Notes under the pieces: model-generated
The model's input: only the letters and a program-made list of their open reading frames with translations
Databases searched by the model: none
What the model was told of the DNA's origin: nothing
Assembly (NCBI RefSeq): GCF_038007465.1
Contig: NZ_JBBOXF010000002.1
Span: 1 to 64,000, forward strand
Length of the DNA stretch: 64,000 bases
Source of the DNA: Sporosarcina sp. FSL K6-1508
GTDB taxonomy: Bacteria; Bacillota; Bacilli; Bacillales_A; Planococcaceae
Direction of reading: 5' to 3'
Shown here: piece after piece, positions 8,921 through 19,400 of the stretch
How positions within the stretch are numbered: the stretch's first letter is position 1
How the letters are laid out: every line of letters begins with the position of its first letter
Position numbers and translations under genes: made by a program

Positions 8921-10046
8921 AAGATTCCCTCATTTCACATAAGGTTAATATTTCTTCTAATTCCGGTTCATCTATAGCTATTAAAGAGAAAATTTCTTTT
9001 ACGTGCATTCCAATTTCATCCAAAGTCTCCCCTTTTAATAAAACTCTTTGTCTTAAACCATTTCCATCGGGTCGAATAAAAATATAATCAACAAAATCCA
9101 AATTCATTAACAACTCAACTTCATTATCGTTTAATTGATATCTTATAGGTACTTCTACTGCGAAACTAACTAACGGTAATAAATCAAATTTTTTACCATT
9201 TAGTATTTGTAGTATTATGTCATAAGCATTTATTCCGCCGAGGCTTACCATTCTTGTTACTCCTGATGCTCTACAATTAATTTCAGTTACAAAAAAAGTG
9301 TCTTCTTGAATTATAAAATCTATATCAATAATACCTTCGGTGTTCAATTCCCTAGCTATTCTACTTGAAGCTTCAATTATTGAATTATTAATCTCTTCGT
9401 TCCATGGATTTGGGAACACTCTAAGTTTTTTAAGTGGGTGCACCATTTTTAGACTAGTAACCCCTTTATAAACAGGTGGACATATTACAATCGAATCCTT
9501 ATTGCATATAGCCTGTACAGATAACTCAACGCCTTTAATAAACTTCTCAAGTACATAATCATCAGTTATTAATTGGACCTCATTCATGGTGGTAAGGATT
9601 TTTATACCATAACCCTCCCAGGATTCAGGTGGCTTTGCAACTACGGGTAATATTTTATCACCCTCTTTTAAATTTGGAGAAGGTATGGTAGGAATATGAA
9701 TCTTTTTCAAGAAATTTATTGTATCTTTTTTATTGAAACAAAGCTTTGTAGCTTCCTCTGAATGACCAAAAACTTTAATGCCTTTTTTAATAATTGATTC
9801 TCTATATGAAACCTCTTCTAGACATTCGTTATCCATAGCACCATTTAAAATAACAATATCAGGTGGATCTAACTCAATAATATTTAATAGATCTTTCATT
9901 CGATTTTTTCTAGTCGTATAATATATTTTATCAGCACTTTGGATATCATCATTAGAAGCATCTTCGTAACACATTATCTCAATTAGGAATTTGTTTTGTT
10001 TGGAAATTAAGCCTGTTCTGTAAGAATGGCTAAATAAAATTCTCAT
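8913..10046 (-). CDS. ATP-grasp ligase (second copy)
   Basis: A 377-residue ATP-grasp enzyme. The start is the ATG at 10044-10046, which overlaps the stop of the previous ligase (ATGA); a longer reading from 10067 lacks support. Seen: PVVAKPPESWEGYGIK (nucleotide-binding lysine, about residue 130), YVLEKFIKGVE (adenine hinge), and a magnesium-site segment FVTEINCRASG with Glu and Asn. The family joins a carboxylate, activated as acyl phosphate, to an amine. With its neighbour it could add amino acids stepwise to an aminocyclitol, or make a dipeptide. The N-terminal pre-ATP-grasp domain is only weakly conserved. Confidence 0.8.
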   Translation of the reverse strand: MRILFSHSYRTGLISKQNKFLIEIMCYEDASNDDIQSADKIYYTTRKNRMKDLLNIIELDPPDIVILNGAMDNECLEEVSYRESIIKKGIKVFGHSEEATKLCFNKKDTINFLKKIHIPTIPSPNLKEGDKILPVVAKPPESWEGYGIKILTTMNEVQLITDDYVLEKFIKGVELSVQAICNKDSIVICPPVYKGVTSLKMVHPLKKLRVFPNPWNEEINNSIIEASSRIARELNTEGIIDIDFIIQEDTFFVTEINCRASGVTRMVSLGGINAYDIILQILNGKKFDLLPLVSFAVEVPIRYQLNDNEVELLMNLDFVDYIFIRPDGNGLRQRVLLKGETLDEIGMHVKEIFSLIAIDEPELEEILTLCEMRESYE

Positions 10047-11263
10047 ATATTTTCCACGCTTTCCCACAGTGTATTTTCATTTAACCACGAAACAGATTCA
10101 TTAATATTTTTTTCTACTTCGTTTTCATTTTGTCCACATACTATAACTGACAATATATGATCAACTGATTTGGATGCATTATTAAACCTATCACCTACTT
10201 TAGCATTGCACAAAAACTCAATTACTTTTTCATGTTCTATACTGGCTGGCATCTTTTTTAGCATGCCATTCTTAGGAGGAACCAAAGCCCATCCAGCAGA
10301 ATTTAAATGACTTCTCTTTTTTTCTTTTTGAATATAATTTATACTGCATTGCGCCAGGGTAGCCTCTTTTAATATGTGAAAGTTAAAGAGTCTATTAATT
10401 GTTTCTACTACTCTTGCTCCCCCTGCTCTACTAGCTATTTCGCAAAGGTATAATTTCCCCTCTGGAGTTACGAATACTTCTGCATGAATAGGGCATGCGG
10501 GTGGTGATGGTAAAGCTTCCATGACTTCTGATGTATATTTTAATAGCCTATTATGTAAAATGTTATCTTCATCTAAAATAAAGCTACCTAAATACTTGTC
10601 TTCTTTATAAGCTAAACATCCATTTATGTATTTAGAGGCTACTAGAAATTCGATTTTTTCGTTATTCCATAGTCCATCTATATGGTACATATCTCCCTCA
10701 ATAAATTCTTCTACTTGAAATGGTTTGAATGCAGTGCTTATTAATGCGTGTTTTACATCTTCCCAAGTATACAAAATCTCTGTATTTTCTGACCCAGCCC
10801 CATCAACTGGTTTATAAACAACTGGAAATCCGTTCTCTGTACAGAAATTCAACAAATCTGCTGGATGTTCTACCTTTTTAAACTTTGGAACCCTTATTCC
10901 CTTTTCTTTTAGTATTTGCTTCATGAATACTTTATCCCTAAAAGCTTTTGCACTTTTAACGTTTTGTCCATGTACTCCTAATAATTCTCGAAGCATTGCT
11001 GCCCTAATTAAATCTGTTTCAGAAAATGAGATTATTCTTTTAAAATTATATTTACTATGCAATTCAATAGCTATACTCTCTAAGTTTCCATTTGTCCTCC
11101 AATTACTAAAGTAGTATTGCTCATCATACCTAGTATCTATAAGGTCTCTCCTAACTTCATCGCACAACATTACGATTGGTTCATTAAGGTCCTTTAGCCA
11201 CTCATAATATTTAGCACTATTATCTGAAAAACGATTTAGAATTAATATACTCACATTATTCAC
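10043..11263 (-). CDS. ATP-grasp ligase (first copy)
   Basis: A 406-residue ATP-grasp enzyme of the carboxylate-amine ligase type. Seen: pre-ATP-grasp domain (1-105), FPVVYKPVDGAGS near 145-157 (nucleotide-binding lysine), hinge FQVEEFIEGDMYHIDG near 182-197, and the metal-binding segment LCEIASRAGGAR near 275. The Glu-x-x-x-Arg pattern resembles peptide-forming members such as BacD-like ligases. It overlaps the MFS gene by 8 bp at its 5' end and the second ligase by 4 bp at its 3' end. The two ligases differ strongly in sequence and so probably use different acyl or amine partners. Confidence 0.8.
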   Translation of the reverse strand: MNNVSILILNRFSDNSAKYYEWLKDLNEPIVMLCDEVRRDLIDTRYDEQYYFSNWRTNGNLESIAIELHSKYNFKRIISFSETDLIRAAMLRELLGVHGQNVKSAKAFRDKVFMKQILKEKGIRVPKFKKVEHPADLLNFCTENGFPVVYKPVDGAGSENTEILYTWEDVKHALISTAFKPFQVEEFIEGDMYHIDGLWNNEKIEFLVASKYINGCLAYKEDKYLGSFILDEDNILHNRLLKYTSEVMEALPSPPACPIHAEVFVTPEGKLYLCEIASRAGGARVVETINRLFNFHILKEATLAQCSINYIQKEKKRSHLNSAGWALVPPKNGMLKKMPASIEHEKVIEFLCNAKVGDRFNNASKSVDHILSVIVCGQNENEVEKNINESVSWLNENTLWESVENI

Positions 11264-12473
11264 CCTTTGGAATTTTATTTTCTTCTTTATTTCCTACAAT
11301 TAGAGTAATAAAAGATAGACTGATTAAGATTGTTATATAAAAGCCGAGGAGTCTCTTAAAGTCCGATTCTCCAAGCGACATTAATATTATTGAAGATATA
11401 GGAACTACTCCTAGTAATATCATTCTAATAAAGGCATTGGTTCTCCCAATAAGTTCAGAGGGAATTACTTCTTGTCTAAAAGACATAAAGATTACATTTA
11501 TCGCATTAATACATAGAGAACTAAATATAAAACCTATGATAGCAGCATATGGATTTAGACTTATTAAAGGTGCCATGAGTATTAAGAGTAAAAGTGTCCA
11601 AAAAGAGAGTTTTGTTTTAATTGCTTTAAACTTAAATAATTTGGCACCTAAAATTGATCCAATTATGCCTGTAAGAATAGAAGAACTCATGATAATACCT
11701 ATGGTTGTTTCATTCAGGTTCCAATAACTCTTCATTAAGAAGAGATACATTACAATCATTCCGCCAGTTGCTAGATTCAAAAATATAGAAGATATAACTA
11801 TATTCTTTAGAATCTTATTACTTATAACAACCTTTAGACCATCAGAGATTTTTATTTTGGGAGCGACTATAGGATTCATTTTAGGCACAAATATTAGCAC
11901 AAAAACAATTGATAATAAGTAAGTTAAGCTATTTATATATAATGTGGATAGGTAACCAAGCAATGCAGCAGAAACACTTGCTAGAGCTGGACCAGCAACA
12001 CGACCTATATTATTAATCGTAATATAATAGCTGTTCCAAATCGCCGTATCTTCGGTTCTCTTGAAGTCTGGCACAAATGAATAATCGCTAACTATATTAG
12101 AGGCAACGCCTGCAGTTTGGACTAGCGAACTAAATGTATATATAATCAAAACACTTTCAATACCAGTTAATGTGATAATTATTGGTATTAATAAGACTAG
12201 TATAAACTGTAATAATCCAGCGACTATATATATTGTTTTTTTATCCAGGGTGTCAATCAATTTACCTATGTATGGCGTGAACAGATAAGGAATAGTTTGA
12301 AATACCCATCCTAATCCCATAGCAAAACCAGAACCAGTAATTTCATAGATATAAAGCGGAATTACAAAGTAGTAAAGTTGGTTCCCAAATTTAGAAATTG
12401 CACTAAATATAGTAAAACCTTCAAACAATCCTAATTTTCTAAATGGTAATTTTTCAGTTGTTTTATTATTCAA
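11256..12473 (-). CDS. MFS transporter, probable product exporter
   Basis: About 405 residues with twelve predicted membrane helices and the major-facilitator loop pattern GKLIDTLDKK between helices 2 and 3. I choose the TTG at 12471-12473, because AAGGGG lies 7 nt upstream; the longer ATG reading (12515) would overlap zwf by 50 bp and add a charged, unlikely leader. Located second in the operon, right after zwf and before the ligases. Exporters in such clusters give self-resistance or release the product. Import of a precursor cannot be excluded. Confidence 0.8.
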   Translation of the reverse strand: MNNKTTEKLPFRKLGLFEGFTIFSAISKFGNQLYYFVIPLYIYEITGSGFAMGLGWVFQTIPYLFTPYIGKLIDTLDKKTIYIVAGLLQFILVLLIPIIITLTGIESVLIIYTFSSLVQTAGVASNIVSDYSFVPDFKRTEDTAIWNSYYITINNIGRVAGPALASVSAALLGYLSTLYINSLTYLLSIVFVLIFVPKMNPIVAPKIKISDGLKVVISNKILKNIVISSIFLNLATGGMIVMYLFLMKSYWNLNETTIGIIMSSSILTGIIGSILGAKLFKFKAIKTKLSFWTLLLLILMAPLISLNPYAAIIGFIFSSLCINAINVIFMSFRQEVIPSELIGRTNAFIRMILLGVVPISSIILMSLGESDFKRLLGFYITILISLSFITLIVGNKEENKIPKGE

Positions 12474-13866
12474 TAAAATTCCCCTTAATAGTCGGGCCAT
12501 TCGTTCCACTTTCATAATAAATAAGGTTGTCTATATCTAATTCCCAAGCATTAGTAATCTGGTCAATGAATTTCCAAGATGCGGCTGTCTCTTCCCATGT
12601 TACAAAAAATTGTAGGTTCCCTGACAATGCATTTAACAGTGAGTTTGCGTAAGAATTTTCAGGAAATGTGTGATAAACAATCTTATTTTCATGTTCTATT
12701 AGAATCTTTTTATTTTCATCAAATACTATAGATATACATGAATCCTCGGAGATAGATAACTTGGTTGGTCTTTTAAAACTAACTTCAATGCGAGAAGTTT
12801 TTGTTTGTAGTCTTTTCCCTGTTCTAAACCTTAGGGGCACTCCAGACCACCTACTGTTATTAACGAATAAAGTTCCAGCCACGAAAGTTTCCGTCATAGA
12901 AGAATTTTTAACATGGCATTCTTTTTCATAAGGAATTAAATCACTTCCATCCATGTTACCAGCAACATATTGCCCTCTAATAATATATTTATTTACTTCT
13001 TCTGGAGTAAATGGTTGCAGTGATTTGATAACTTTTAATTTCTTTTCACTTATATCTTCATTCTCGCTTGGTACGTCAATTGTCAAGAGAGCAATGGTTT
13101 GAAGAATATGATTTTGTACCATATCCCTTAAAGTTCCACTTGAATCAAAATATCGTCCCCTATCTTCGATTCCTATGCTCTCACTTAAATTGATTGTTAT
13201 TTTCTCTATATAATCATTATTCCAAAAGGGATCTATATCTGGGTTAAACCTTACTGTTAATAGTTGATTTATGATATTTTTAGTAAGAAAATGGTCAATC
13301 CTAAATATATCTTTCGAATTAAATATTGTTTCTAAATAGCTGTTTAGTTCTATTGCTGAAGTTAAATTATAACCAAAAGGTTTCTCAATAATTAAACGGT
13401 TCCATCCTTTATCTGTTAAGAGTCCATAATTCTTAATATTAGCGCTAGCTTTTTTAAAATGCTCAGGGAAAACTGATAAATAAAATAATCTATTTCCATT
13501 GGATTTGAATTTCTCTTCCATTTCAAATATTATTTTGTTTAACTTACTAAAATTTCGTTCAGTAACAATGTCTATAGAGAAATAGGTGAAATGTTCAATA
13601 AAAGATTCATATAACTTTATTATTTTTTCTTCTTCTTCTTCAATTTGCTGTAATAGTGATTGTAGTAACATACGATTGAACTGTTCAGCACTTAAATCAC
13701 TTCGACCTAAACATAATACACCAGTATTAATTGATAACTTATTTTCTCTAAAAAGTTCAAATATTGCAGGAAACAATTTCCTTCTTGCAAGGTCCCCAGT
13801 ACTTCCGAATAATACTATTACTTGCCCATTCTCAGCCAATTTAATAATTGCCTCCAATCGTGACAA
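12466..13866 (-). CDS. zwf: Glucose-6-phosphate 1-dehydrogenase
   Basis: A 466-residue Zwf: NADP-binding loop GSTGDLARRK (21-30), IIEKPFG, catalytic RIDHFLTK, and a C-terminal domain with RFRTGKRL. It oxidises glucose 6-phosphate to 6-phosphogluconolactone with NADP. As first gene of a cyclitol operon it probably raises pentose-phosphate flux, hence sedoheptulose 7-phosphate and NADPH for the cyclase and reductase steps; this is inference. Start uncertain: the TTG at 13866 has no ribosome site, while GGAGG within codons 4-6 would serve the TTG at 13837-13839, giving a protein starting nine residues later. Confidence 0.92.
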   Translation of the reverse strand: MSRLEAIIKLAENGQVIVLFGSTGDLARRKLFPAIFELFRENKLSINTGVLCLGRSDLSAEQFNRMLLQSLLQQIEEEEEKIIKLYESFIEHFTYFSIDIVTERNFSKLNKIIFEMEEKFKSNGNRLFYLSVFPEHFKKASANIKNYGLLTDKGWNRLIIEKPFGYNLTSAIELNSYLETIFNSKDIFRIDHFLTKNIINQLLTVRFNPDIDPFWNNDYIEKITINLSESIGIEDRGRYFDSSGTLRDMVQNHILQTIALLTIDVPSENEDISEKKLKVIKSLQPFTPEEVNKYIIRGQYVAGNMDGSDLIPYEKECHVKNSSMTETFVAGTLFVNNSRWSGVPLRFRTGKRLQTKTSRIEVSFKRPTKLSISEDSCISIVFDENKKILIEHENKIVYHTFPENSYANSLLNALSGNLQFFVTWEETAASWKFIDQITNAWELDIDNLIYYESGTNGPTIKGNFIE

Positions 13867-13936
13867 TAAAGAACATATTCTGTTAGAAAATAGTCCTTTT
13901 TGTAGTTTTATAGTCAGACTTTACTATATAATTCAA

Positions 13937-13965
13937 ATGATACATAATAATTATTTTTTTGTCAA
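13937..13965 (-). promoter_or_regulatory. Sigma-A promoter of the biosynthetic operon
   Basis: On the minus strand TTGACA (13960-13965) and TATCAT (13937-13942) are separated by 17 nt. The predicted start is near 13930, leaving a 5' leader of about 65-90 nt before zwf. All genes down to 1890 follow on the same strand with overlaps or very short gaps, and no terminator was seen between them. Confidence 0.8.
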
Positions 13966-14089
13966 TTATATTAGTAAAGTGAATTGTTTGAGTTAATTAA
14001 ATGACTTACCATTCGTTGCTATTGTTTTCGCACGGTACTGGAATTGAATGATCGTGGGCTGTGGTATCTACTGTAAATAAAAAGAAAAA

Positions 14090-14128
14090 GAGTCCAGTCG
14101 AAGTGTTTTTGCACTTGGGACTAGACTC
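14090..14128. terminator. Hairpin, possible terminator
   Basis: Arms 14090-14099 and 14119-14128 (one mismatch) with an inner AAGTG/CACTT stem. On the minus strand it is followed by a T-rich run (14076-14089). It lies in the otherwise gene-free interval 13970-14240 in which I see nothing else convincing. Confidence 0.5.
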
Positions 14129-14240
14129 CCCTCTTTATAGTTCACCGAAAACATGTTTAAAAGGGCTTCTAAGTACTGTAATCTAAGGGTTCGGTATTTC
14201 ATCTCCATCTGGCAGTAATTCATCTGGGTGACCACCTGGA

Positions 14241-14681
14241 GTGGAGAATGGATCCGACTATATTAAGATCATGATTGGTCATCGCCCACGTCTTAACGGC
14301 TTTTTCATCGAAAGCAGCTTCCCACAAGGCAATATGGAGAACAGCTTTATGAATGTGATGGATCTTCACCGTGCCGGAGTTGATATCCTGGTAGGGACGG
14401 ATGTCGCACCGGTTCCCGTTCCGAACCTTGGTGGCCTTGCTCATGGTGCAAGTGTCCACCATGAAATGCAGCTACTGGTGAAGGCCGGGTTCACTCCAAT
14501 CGAAGCTCTTCAGTCGACTACTACCAAACCGGCCCGTTGCTTTCGTCTACATGATCGCGGCCGAATCACCGAAGGTGCACGTGCTGATCTTATTCTCATA
14601 AACGGTGATCCAATCACTAATATTTCTGATACCTTGTCAATCAAATCCGTGTGGTTCAATGGTTCGCAACAATTAGGATGA
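14241..14681 (+). pseudogene. Amidohydrolase C-terminal remnant with internal deletion
   Basis: An imidazolonepropionase-type amidohydrolase tail: HRAGVDILVGTDVAP (metal-binding Asp in GTD), the GFTPIEALQSTTTKPA stretch and ARADLILINGDP are typical C-terminal segments. Only about 147 residues remain of the usual 400 or so. The N-terminal metal motif HxH is absent, and the segment GSDYIKIM, which normally sits some 80 residues before the GTD motif, is much too close to it, so there is an internal deletion as well. It looks more GC-rich than its neighbours, which suggests a separate origin. Not functional. Confidence 0.75.
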
Positions 14682-14873
14682 AACTAGTAGATTATTAGCT
14701 ATGTAAAATTACCAAGAAGAGGGACTGCAGAATGCAACCCCTCTTCGACTTTAATCTATTTATTCAAATCCTCATTTCAGGAACGATGCCCAGTTCAATG
14801 TTCCGGCTTCTGAGGGCTACTGTTATGTTAACATTAATAATAGACAAATATTCACAAAAAAATATTCGCAAAT

Positions 14874-15113
14874 CTACTTAAGTTGTTTTTGACTTTCGTC
14901 TATCGCTGTACGCAGTTGTTGCGTTAATAATCGATTACACATTTCTATCGTGTCACTCATTCTTTTCTCCAGTGGGTCCAAAAGGGCTTCCCTTTCGTCT
15001 TCAATTTCAATTGCATTTTTCACAATATCCTCTACTATACACTTTGGTGGTGAAGATTTTTCTTTTTCTACACCTACGCACCCTGTTAACAACAAGGTGG
15101 AAATTATAAACAA
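14874..15113 (-). CDS. Possible small lipoprotein
   Basis: Encodes up to 79 residues: hydrophobic stretch then lipobox LLTGC, followed by a charged helical region. The start would be TTG at 15113 without a clear ribosome site, and no basic N-region precedes the hydrophobic core in this frame, so the 5' end may be broken. Lies among gene remnants. Function unknown. Confidence 0.35.
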   Translation of the reverse strand: MFIISTLLLTGCVGVEKEKSSPPKCIVEDIVKNAIEIEDEREALLDPLEKRMSDTIEMCNRLLTQQLRTAIDESQKQLK

Positions 15114-15219
15114 GCAGTGCCCATTTGTTACAATATCTGACGACTATCTTTAAGTAGAACATCGTGTGCACTACCCTCAACAATACTTGTAGAAGAAACT
15201 AAGGTTATCTTAGTATTAT

Positions 15220-15768
15220 AAGACTAAAGCATTTATGTATAGTGAAAATAAAGCATGGTTTGCCTTAATGGATAAACTAGCGGATATGACAATTACATAT
15301 GCAAAATCTCAGATTCGAGCTGGAGCAAAGGCAATAATAATATTTGACTCATGGGTAGGTCAACTTAGTGCGGCTGACTACCGTATTTTCACAAAACCAA
15401 CAATGGAAAAAATCTTTCTTTCTTTAAAAGAAGAAAAAGTACCTCTTATGATGTTTGGAGTCGGGGCGAGTCATTTAGTGAAGGAGTGGCATGATTTACC
15501 ATTAGATGTTATAGGCCTTGATTGGCGTATACAAATAAAAGAGGCGAGAGAGTTAGGCATAACGAAGACTATACAAGGAAACTTAGACCCCTCTATCCTA
15601 CTTGCACCTTGGAATGTAATTGAAGAACAGACAAAAATGATATTAGACCAAGGGATGATTGACCCAGGATTTATCTTTAATCTTGGTCATGGTGTTTACC
15701 CGGAAGTAAATCCGGATACGCTGAATAGATTAACAGCATTTGTCCATAATTATTCGGCAAATAAATAA
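15220..15768 (+). pseudogene. hemE: Uroporphyrinogen decarboxylase C-terminal half
   Basis: Clear HemE sequence, for example IIIFDSWVGQLS, PLMMFGVGASHLVKEW, VIGLDWRI, TIQGNLDPS and IFNLGHGVYPEVNPD, but only the last 180 residues of about 345. Homology in the reading frame starts at KTKAFMY (about 15220) and an in-frame stop lies just upstream. The active-site arginines and Asp of the N-terminal half are missing, so it cannot decarboxylate uroporphyrinogen. It is a truncated copy of a chromosomal-type gene left beside an IS30 remnant. Confidence 0.85.
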
Positions 15769-15798
15769 ATGAAATGAAAATTAAAACTTGGTTTGTCA

Positions 15799-16230
15799 AA
15801 TTAAGCGAGACAGAATATCCTTATCAACATGTTCGTCCATGTGACTCATGAAACACTCAATAGGTGTCTGATAATCCAATGATTTTCTAGGTATATAGTT
15901 TCTACGTAAAGCAACACTAGAGATATAATCCTGTAAGACAGGACGGAAATCCATTTCTTTAGGTAGCCGCAATTTGATTTATTATTTTTATATCGAAGGT
16001 AAATATCAAGTGCAGTAAAGCCCTTTTTAAGCTGTCTAAGAACTCGATAGATGGCTTCGTGACCACGCTTTATTTTTTTAGATATGTGTCGTCCAGAAAG
16101 ATCAAAGAAATGATATTCTTCTATGAAAGTTAGATGGATGTAGGACATGTCTGATACACTCTCCTTATTAACTTTTGTCGGTTATAAATGGAGTGTATCA
16201 TGACATGTCTTTTTTGTGTCTCGCTTAATT
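15799..16230 (-). mobile_element. IS30-family element, internally deleted
   Basis: Bounded by inverted ends AATTAAGCGAGACA (15799-15812) and its complement (16217-16230). Between them are an IS30-type transposase N-terminus (start ATG at 16148, GGAGAG upstream; helix-turn-helix region SGRHISKKIKRGHEAIYR) and, in another frame near 15804-15915, the family C-terminus (NYIPRKSLDYQTP). The catalytic DDE centre is missing, so about 430 bp remain of roughly 1 kb. The stub may still be moved in trans. Confidence 0.75.
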
Positions 16231-16391
16231 ATATAATCGGCGTATTCAATTACCAAATCAGGTATATCCGGAACGTTTTTACCGTCAGAAGGCTTCACTC
16301 CTCCTGCTATATTATTTTTCCTTATTAACCCCTTATAATGTTGTCGGTTCTTCATCCAAAGTTCACTACTTTCTATGTATATATTTAGCAT
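16182..16391 (-). CDS. Small hypothetical ORF ending inside the IS30 remnant
   Basis: A 69-residue reading frame whose last residues (KKTCHDTLHL) are coded by the IS30 end, so its original C-terminus was cut off by that insertion. No motif recognised; may not be expressed. Confidence 0.2.
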   Translation of the reverse strand: MLNIYIESSELWMKNRQHYKGLIRKNNIAGGVKPSDGKNVPDIPDLVIEYADYIIKRDTKKTCHDTLHL

Positions 16392-16427
16392 TAACCTATA
16401 TGAGTTAATTTCATAATTAACGTTTTT

Positions 16428-16469
16428 AAAAATTCGCGGGGTATCCCCTTGATATTTTTTCGAATTTTT
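16428..16469. terminator. Nested hairpin terminator behind the chimeric surface gene
   Basis: Outer arms AAAAATTCG (16428-16436) and its complement (16461-16469) enclose an inner GGGGTATCCCC (16438-16448). A/T-rich on both flanks, so it could stop transcription from either side. It lies 20 bp after the stop of the minus-strand giant gene. Confidence 0.6.
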
Positions 16470-16488
16470 TAATTGAATACTGATTTAT

Positions 16489-19400
16489 TTAAGCTACCTG
16501 TAATAACTGGTGTTTCAATTTCAGCTTAATCCGATCCGCGGCTACTTTCGAGGCATTATAAACAAGCGTCACCAACTGAAAATGAAGCTTTGCTTTCTTT
16601 CCAGTCCGATGACGCACATTGTTAAGGCCGAAGTACTCTTTTAAGTACGCATTGACGCGTTCGACAGCTGTACGTTCTTTATACAGTTCAGTCCACTGTT
16701 TTGACCCTCTCGCTGGGAAAGTATACTTTCGTACGTCCACTGACTGTCTGATTTTATACGTTTTTTGACAAAGTGAATCATGTTGTAACGGACAGGTTGC
16801 ACATTCTTTTGGACGGGTATATTTCAACGTGCTATATTTTGCATCATAACTATCGTAGTGATAGGAATGTTCCAGGACGCACGTTGGCGCGAAATGAGTA
16901 TCGTATCCAATCACTTCCCCTTCAGCACGAGGATTGTAAGGAATGACAGCTTGTAAACTTTGGTTCATTACCTGTTGATAAATCGCTTTATAATCATAAC
17001 CAGCATCGAACAGGCTGCCCGTGAATAAGGCTGGAAGATCCTGTTCAATCTTTTTTAATAAGGGAATCGCTGCTTTTCCATCGCTTAGATTACCCGATGT
17101 CGTGTTTGATGATGTCAAGTCTTGCATAGCGGAGTACGCGTCCAAAAGTGTCTTATGTGTCGATTCAGTCCAGTCATTTGCATTGTTGCCAATATCGTTT
17201 TCATAATCATTGATAATCGGTTGGTATCCAGCAGCATCCCCATTCACTCGGACAACTGGTTTCGTGCGTGCAACCGTATGAGTTGAACCAAATTCATCCG
17301 TTGTTTGTACAGATAGTGGTCCATGTACCCCTACTGCTAAATTAAATGTTTCGAAAGTGAGCTGCCATGGATCAGTTTCGTCAGACGTCGCAGGAATAGA
17401 TGTGGTTGCGCTAAGATTATCCAGCGTTCCTGTGATTGATTGAGCATCCTTATCAACGTCCGTGACTTTTCCTGTTACGACTAAGCTATCACCATCACCG
17501 ACAAGCGACCAAGTGTCTTCGTCAAGGGTAATGGCTGGTGCAGCATTATCAACAGTAAGCATCATCGGCAATACTACAGAATAAGATGTCGCATTTTTTG
17601 CTTTAATATTAATTGTTGTGCTACCTTGTTTCATTCCAGTGACAGTCAAGATGGAACCACTAATTGTTGCCGTTGCTACACTAGAATCAGCAACTTCCGC
17701 CTCAAAGGTCATTTCTCCGTTCTGCGGGTTATTGAACAAAGTTGCAAGGTCAATTATTGTTTCTTCAAATTTAGCAAGACTTGTATCCTGAATAGAACCG
17801 ATGATTTCTGGTTTGGTATTTACCGTAAATGTTCGGGTTTCAGTCGAACTGTTCCCTACCTGGTCTGTGGCGATAACAACTAATGTATAATCACCCTGGG
17901 TATCAATTGCTGAACCGGGTGTATACGGCTCCCCATTCAGTGTAATTTCTTTCAATACATTATCTGAAACATCATCGCGAACATGAACGCTCGGTGTTAC
18001 TGAGTCTTGATAGCTTTGACCTTCGTCAACTCCCCCAATGGAAATAACTGGCGGCGTTGTATCAACATAAATTTCAAATGTTTGGGTTGGTGATTTGTCT
18101 CCCCACTCGTCTTCTACATAGACACTAACCGTATATGTTCCTTCCGTTAGTGTTGATGGTAATTCAATTTCTTCATCGAAATCACCATCTACGGGAATTT
18201 CAATGTTTTGTAGTTCAGGTACACCGACGACAGACACGACTAGTTTCATCTCATCGCCCTCTTCATCGAACGCTGTCCCTAAAAACTTAATTGTATTGTA
18301 AGGCGTTATTAGTGAGGTTACTTGCATTCCTGTTGGTAATGAAACATCTGGTGCAGTGTTTGTATCATAGTCAAATGTTAAGTCATATTTGTAGTAGTCT
18401 GCATAAGTGCGTGTATCGGATTCAGGAATCACTTTTGTACCTTTATATTTTTGAGTGTAGCTGTATTTACGTGTGTCAACTGCAGGTTTGGTAGCTGTTC
18501 CTCTATAAGTTGATGTGTGGTATATATGGTCAGTTACGAATTGATTCGGACCAGTAGCAAACCAACGACCTGATGTCGAATATGCTGCCGTTTGCATATA
18601 AGCATAAGCGTCACTGACTAAAGGTAATGTTGCTGAAAAGCCGCCTGAATTATAAGCTTTTGAAGGGGTAGGATTAGCTAGAGTCGTTTTTACTGCCGCC
18701 GTTTGGTTCCAAGAGTAATATGTTGTTACCCCTTCATATACTGAGGGATTACCACTATACTGGGAAGGAAGTACTTCCTGCTTGGCCAAGTATGTTACGG
18801 TATCTGTTACAGTTTTAGATTCAGCCGGTGTATATGTACCGCTGATCACAGCTTGTACTGGGGCTCCATCTTTAACCATTGTCACCCCATTTTTAACTAC
18901 TGTAGCTGGGAAACTATTTGTGGTATTAGTTTGAGAGTCTGTCTCGGTTTGTGTACTAGCAGGAGTGAATGTTCCACCTGTTTGTACCTGTTTCGTACTA
19001 ACCCCGCCCGATAGTTTTACAGTTACTTCTTCGCCATTCACACTAAGAATTTCGACAGTCCCTGTATTTGCAATGACACTAATTAATTTTGACATTCCAG
19101 CTAAATTGGTCTTAAAGATTTGCGTTTGTTCGGTAGTTTCGGGTGTACTAAAATTTACCGATTGTGTAGTCGACGACATCATGCTCATGAACATCATCAT
19201 GTGGGCCTGGGAGTTAAATAAATTGAGTTCAGGTGCTGTGTTTTCTGACACTGTAATAGTCGTAATTGGTAGCTCAGCAATTAGAGTTTCATTTCCATCA
19301 TTATCTATCCCCCGTGCCTCTATAAGGCAGTTCTCTTTAACAGTAAAGGGCGATTCATATGGTTCCCATTCTCCGCCGTTAATACGATATTCACGAATAA

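Noticed and set aside
8913..11263. Bacilysin-like cluster (cupin, ATP-grasp, MFS)
   Set aside because: No prephenate decarboxylase or SDR of the bac type, and the central enzyme is a sugar-phosphate cyclase.
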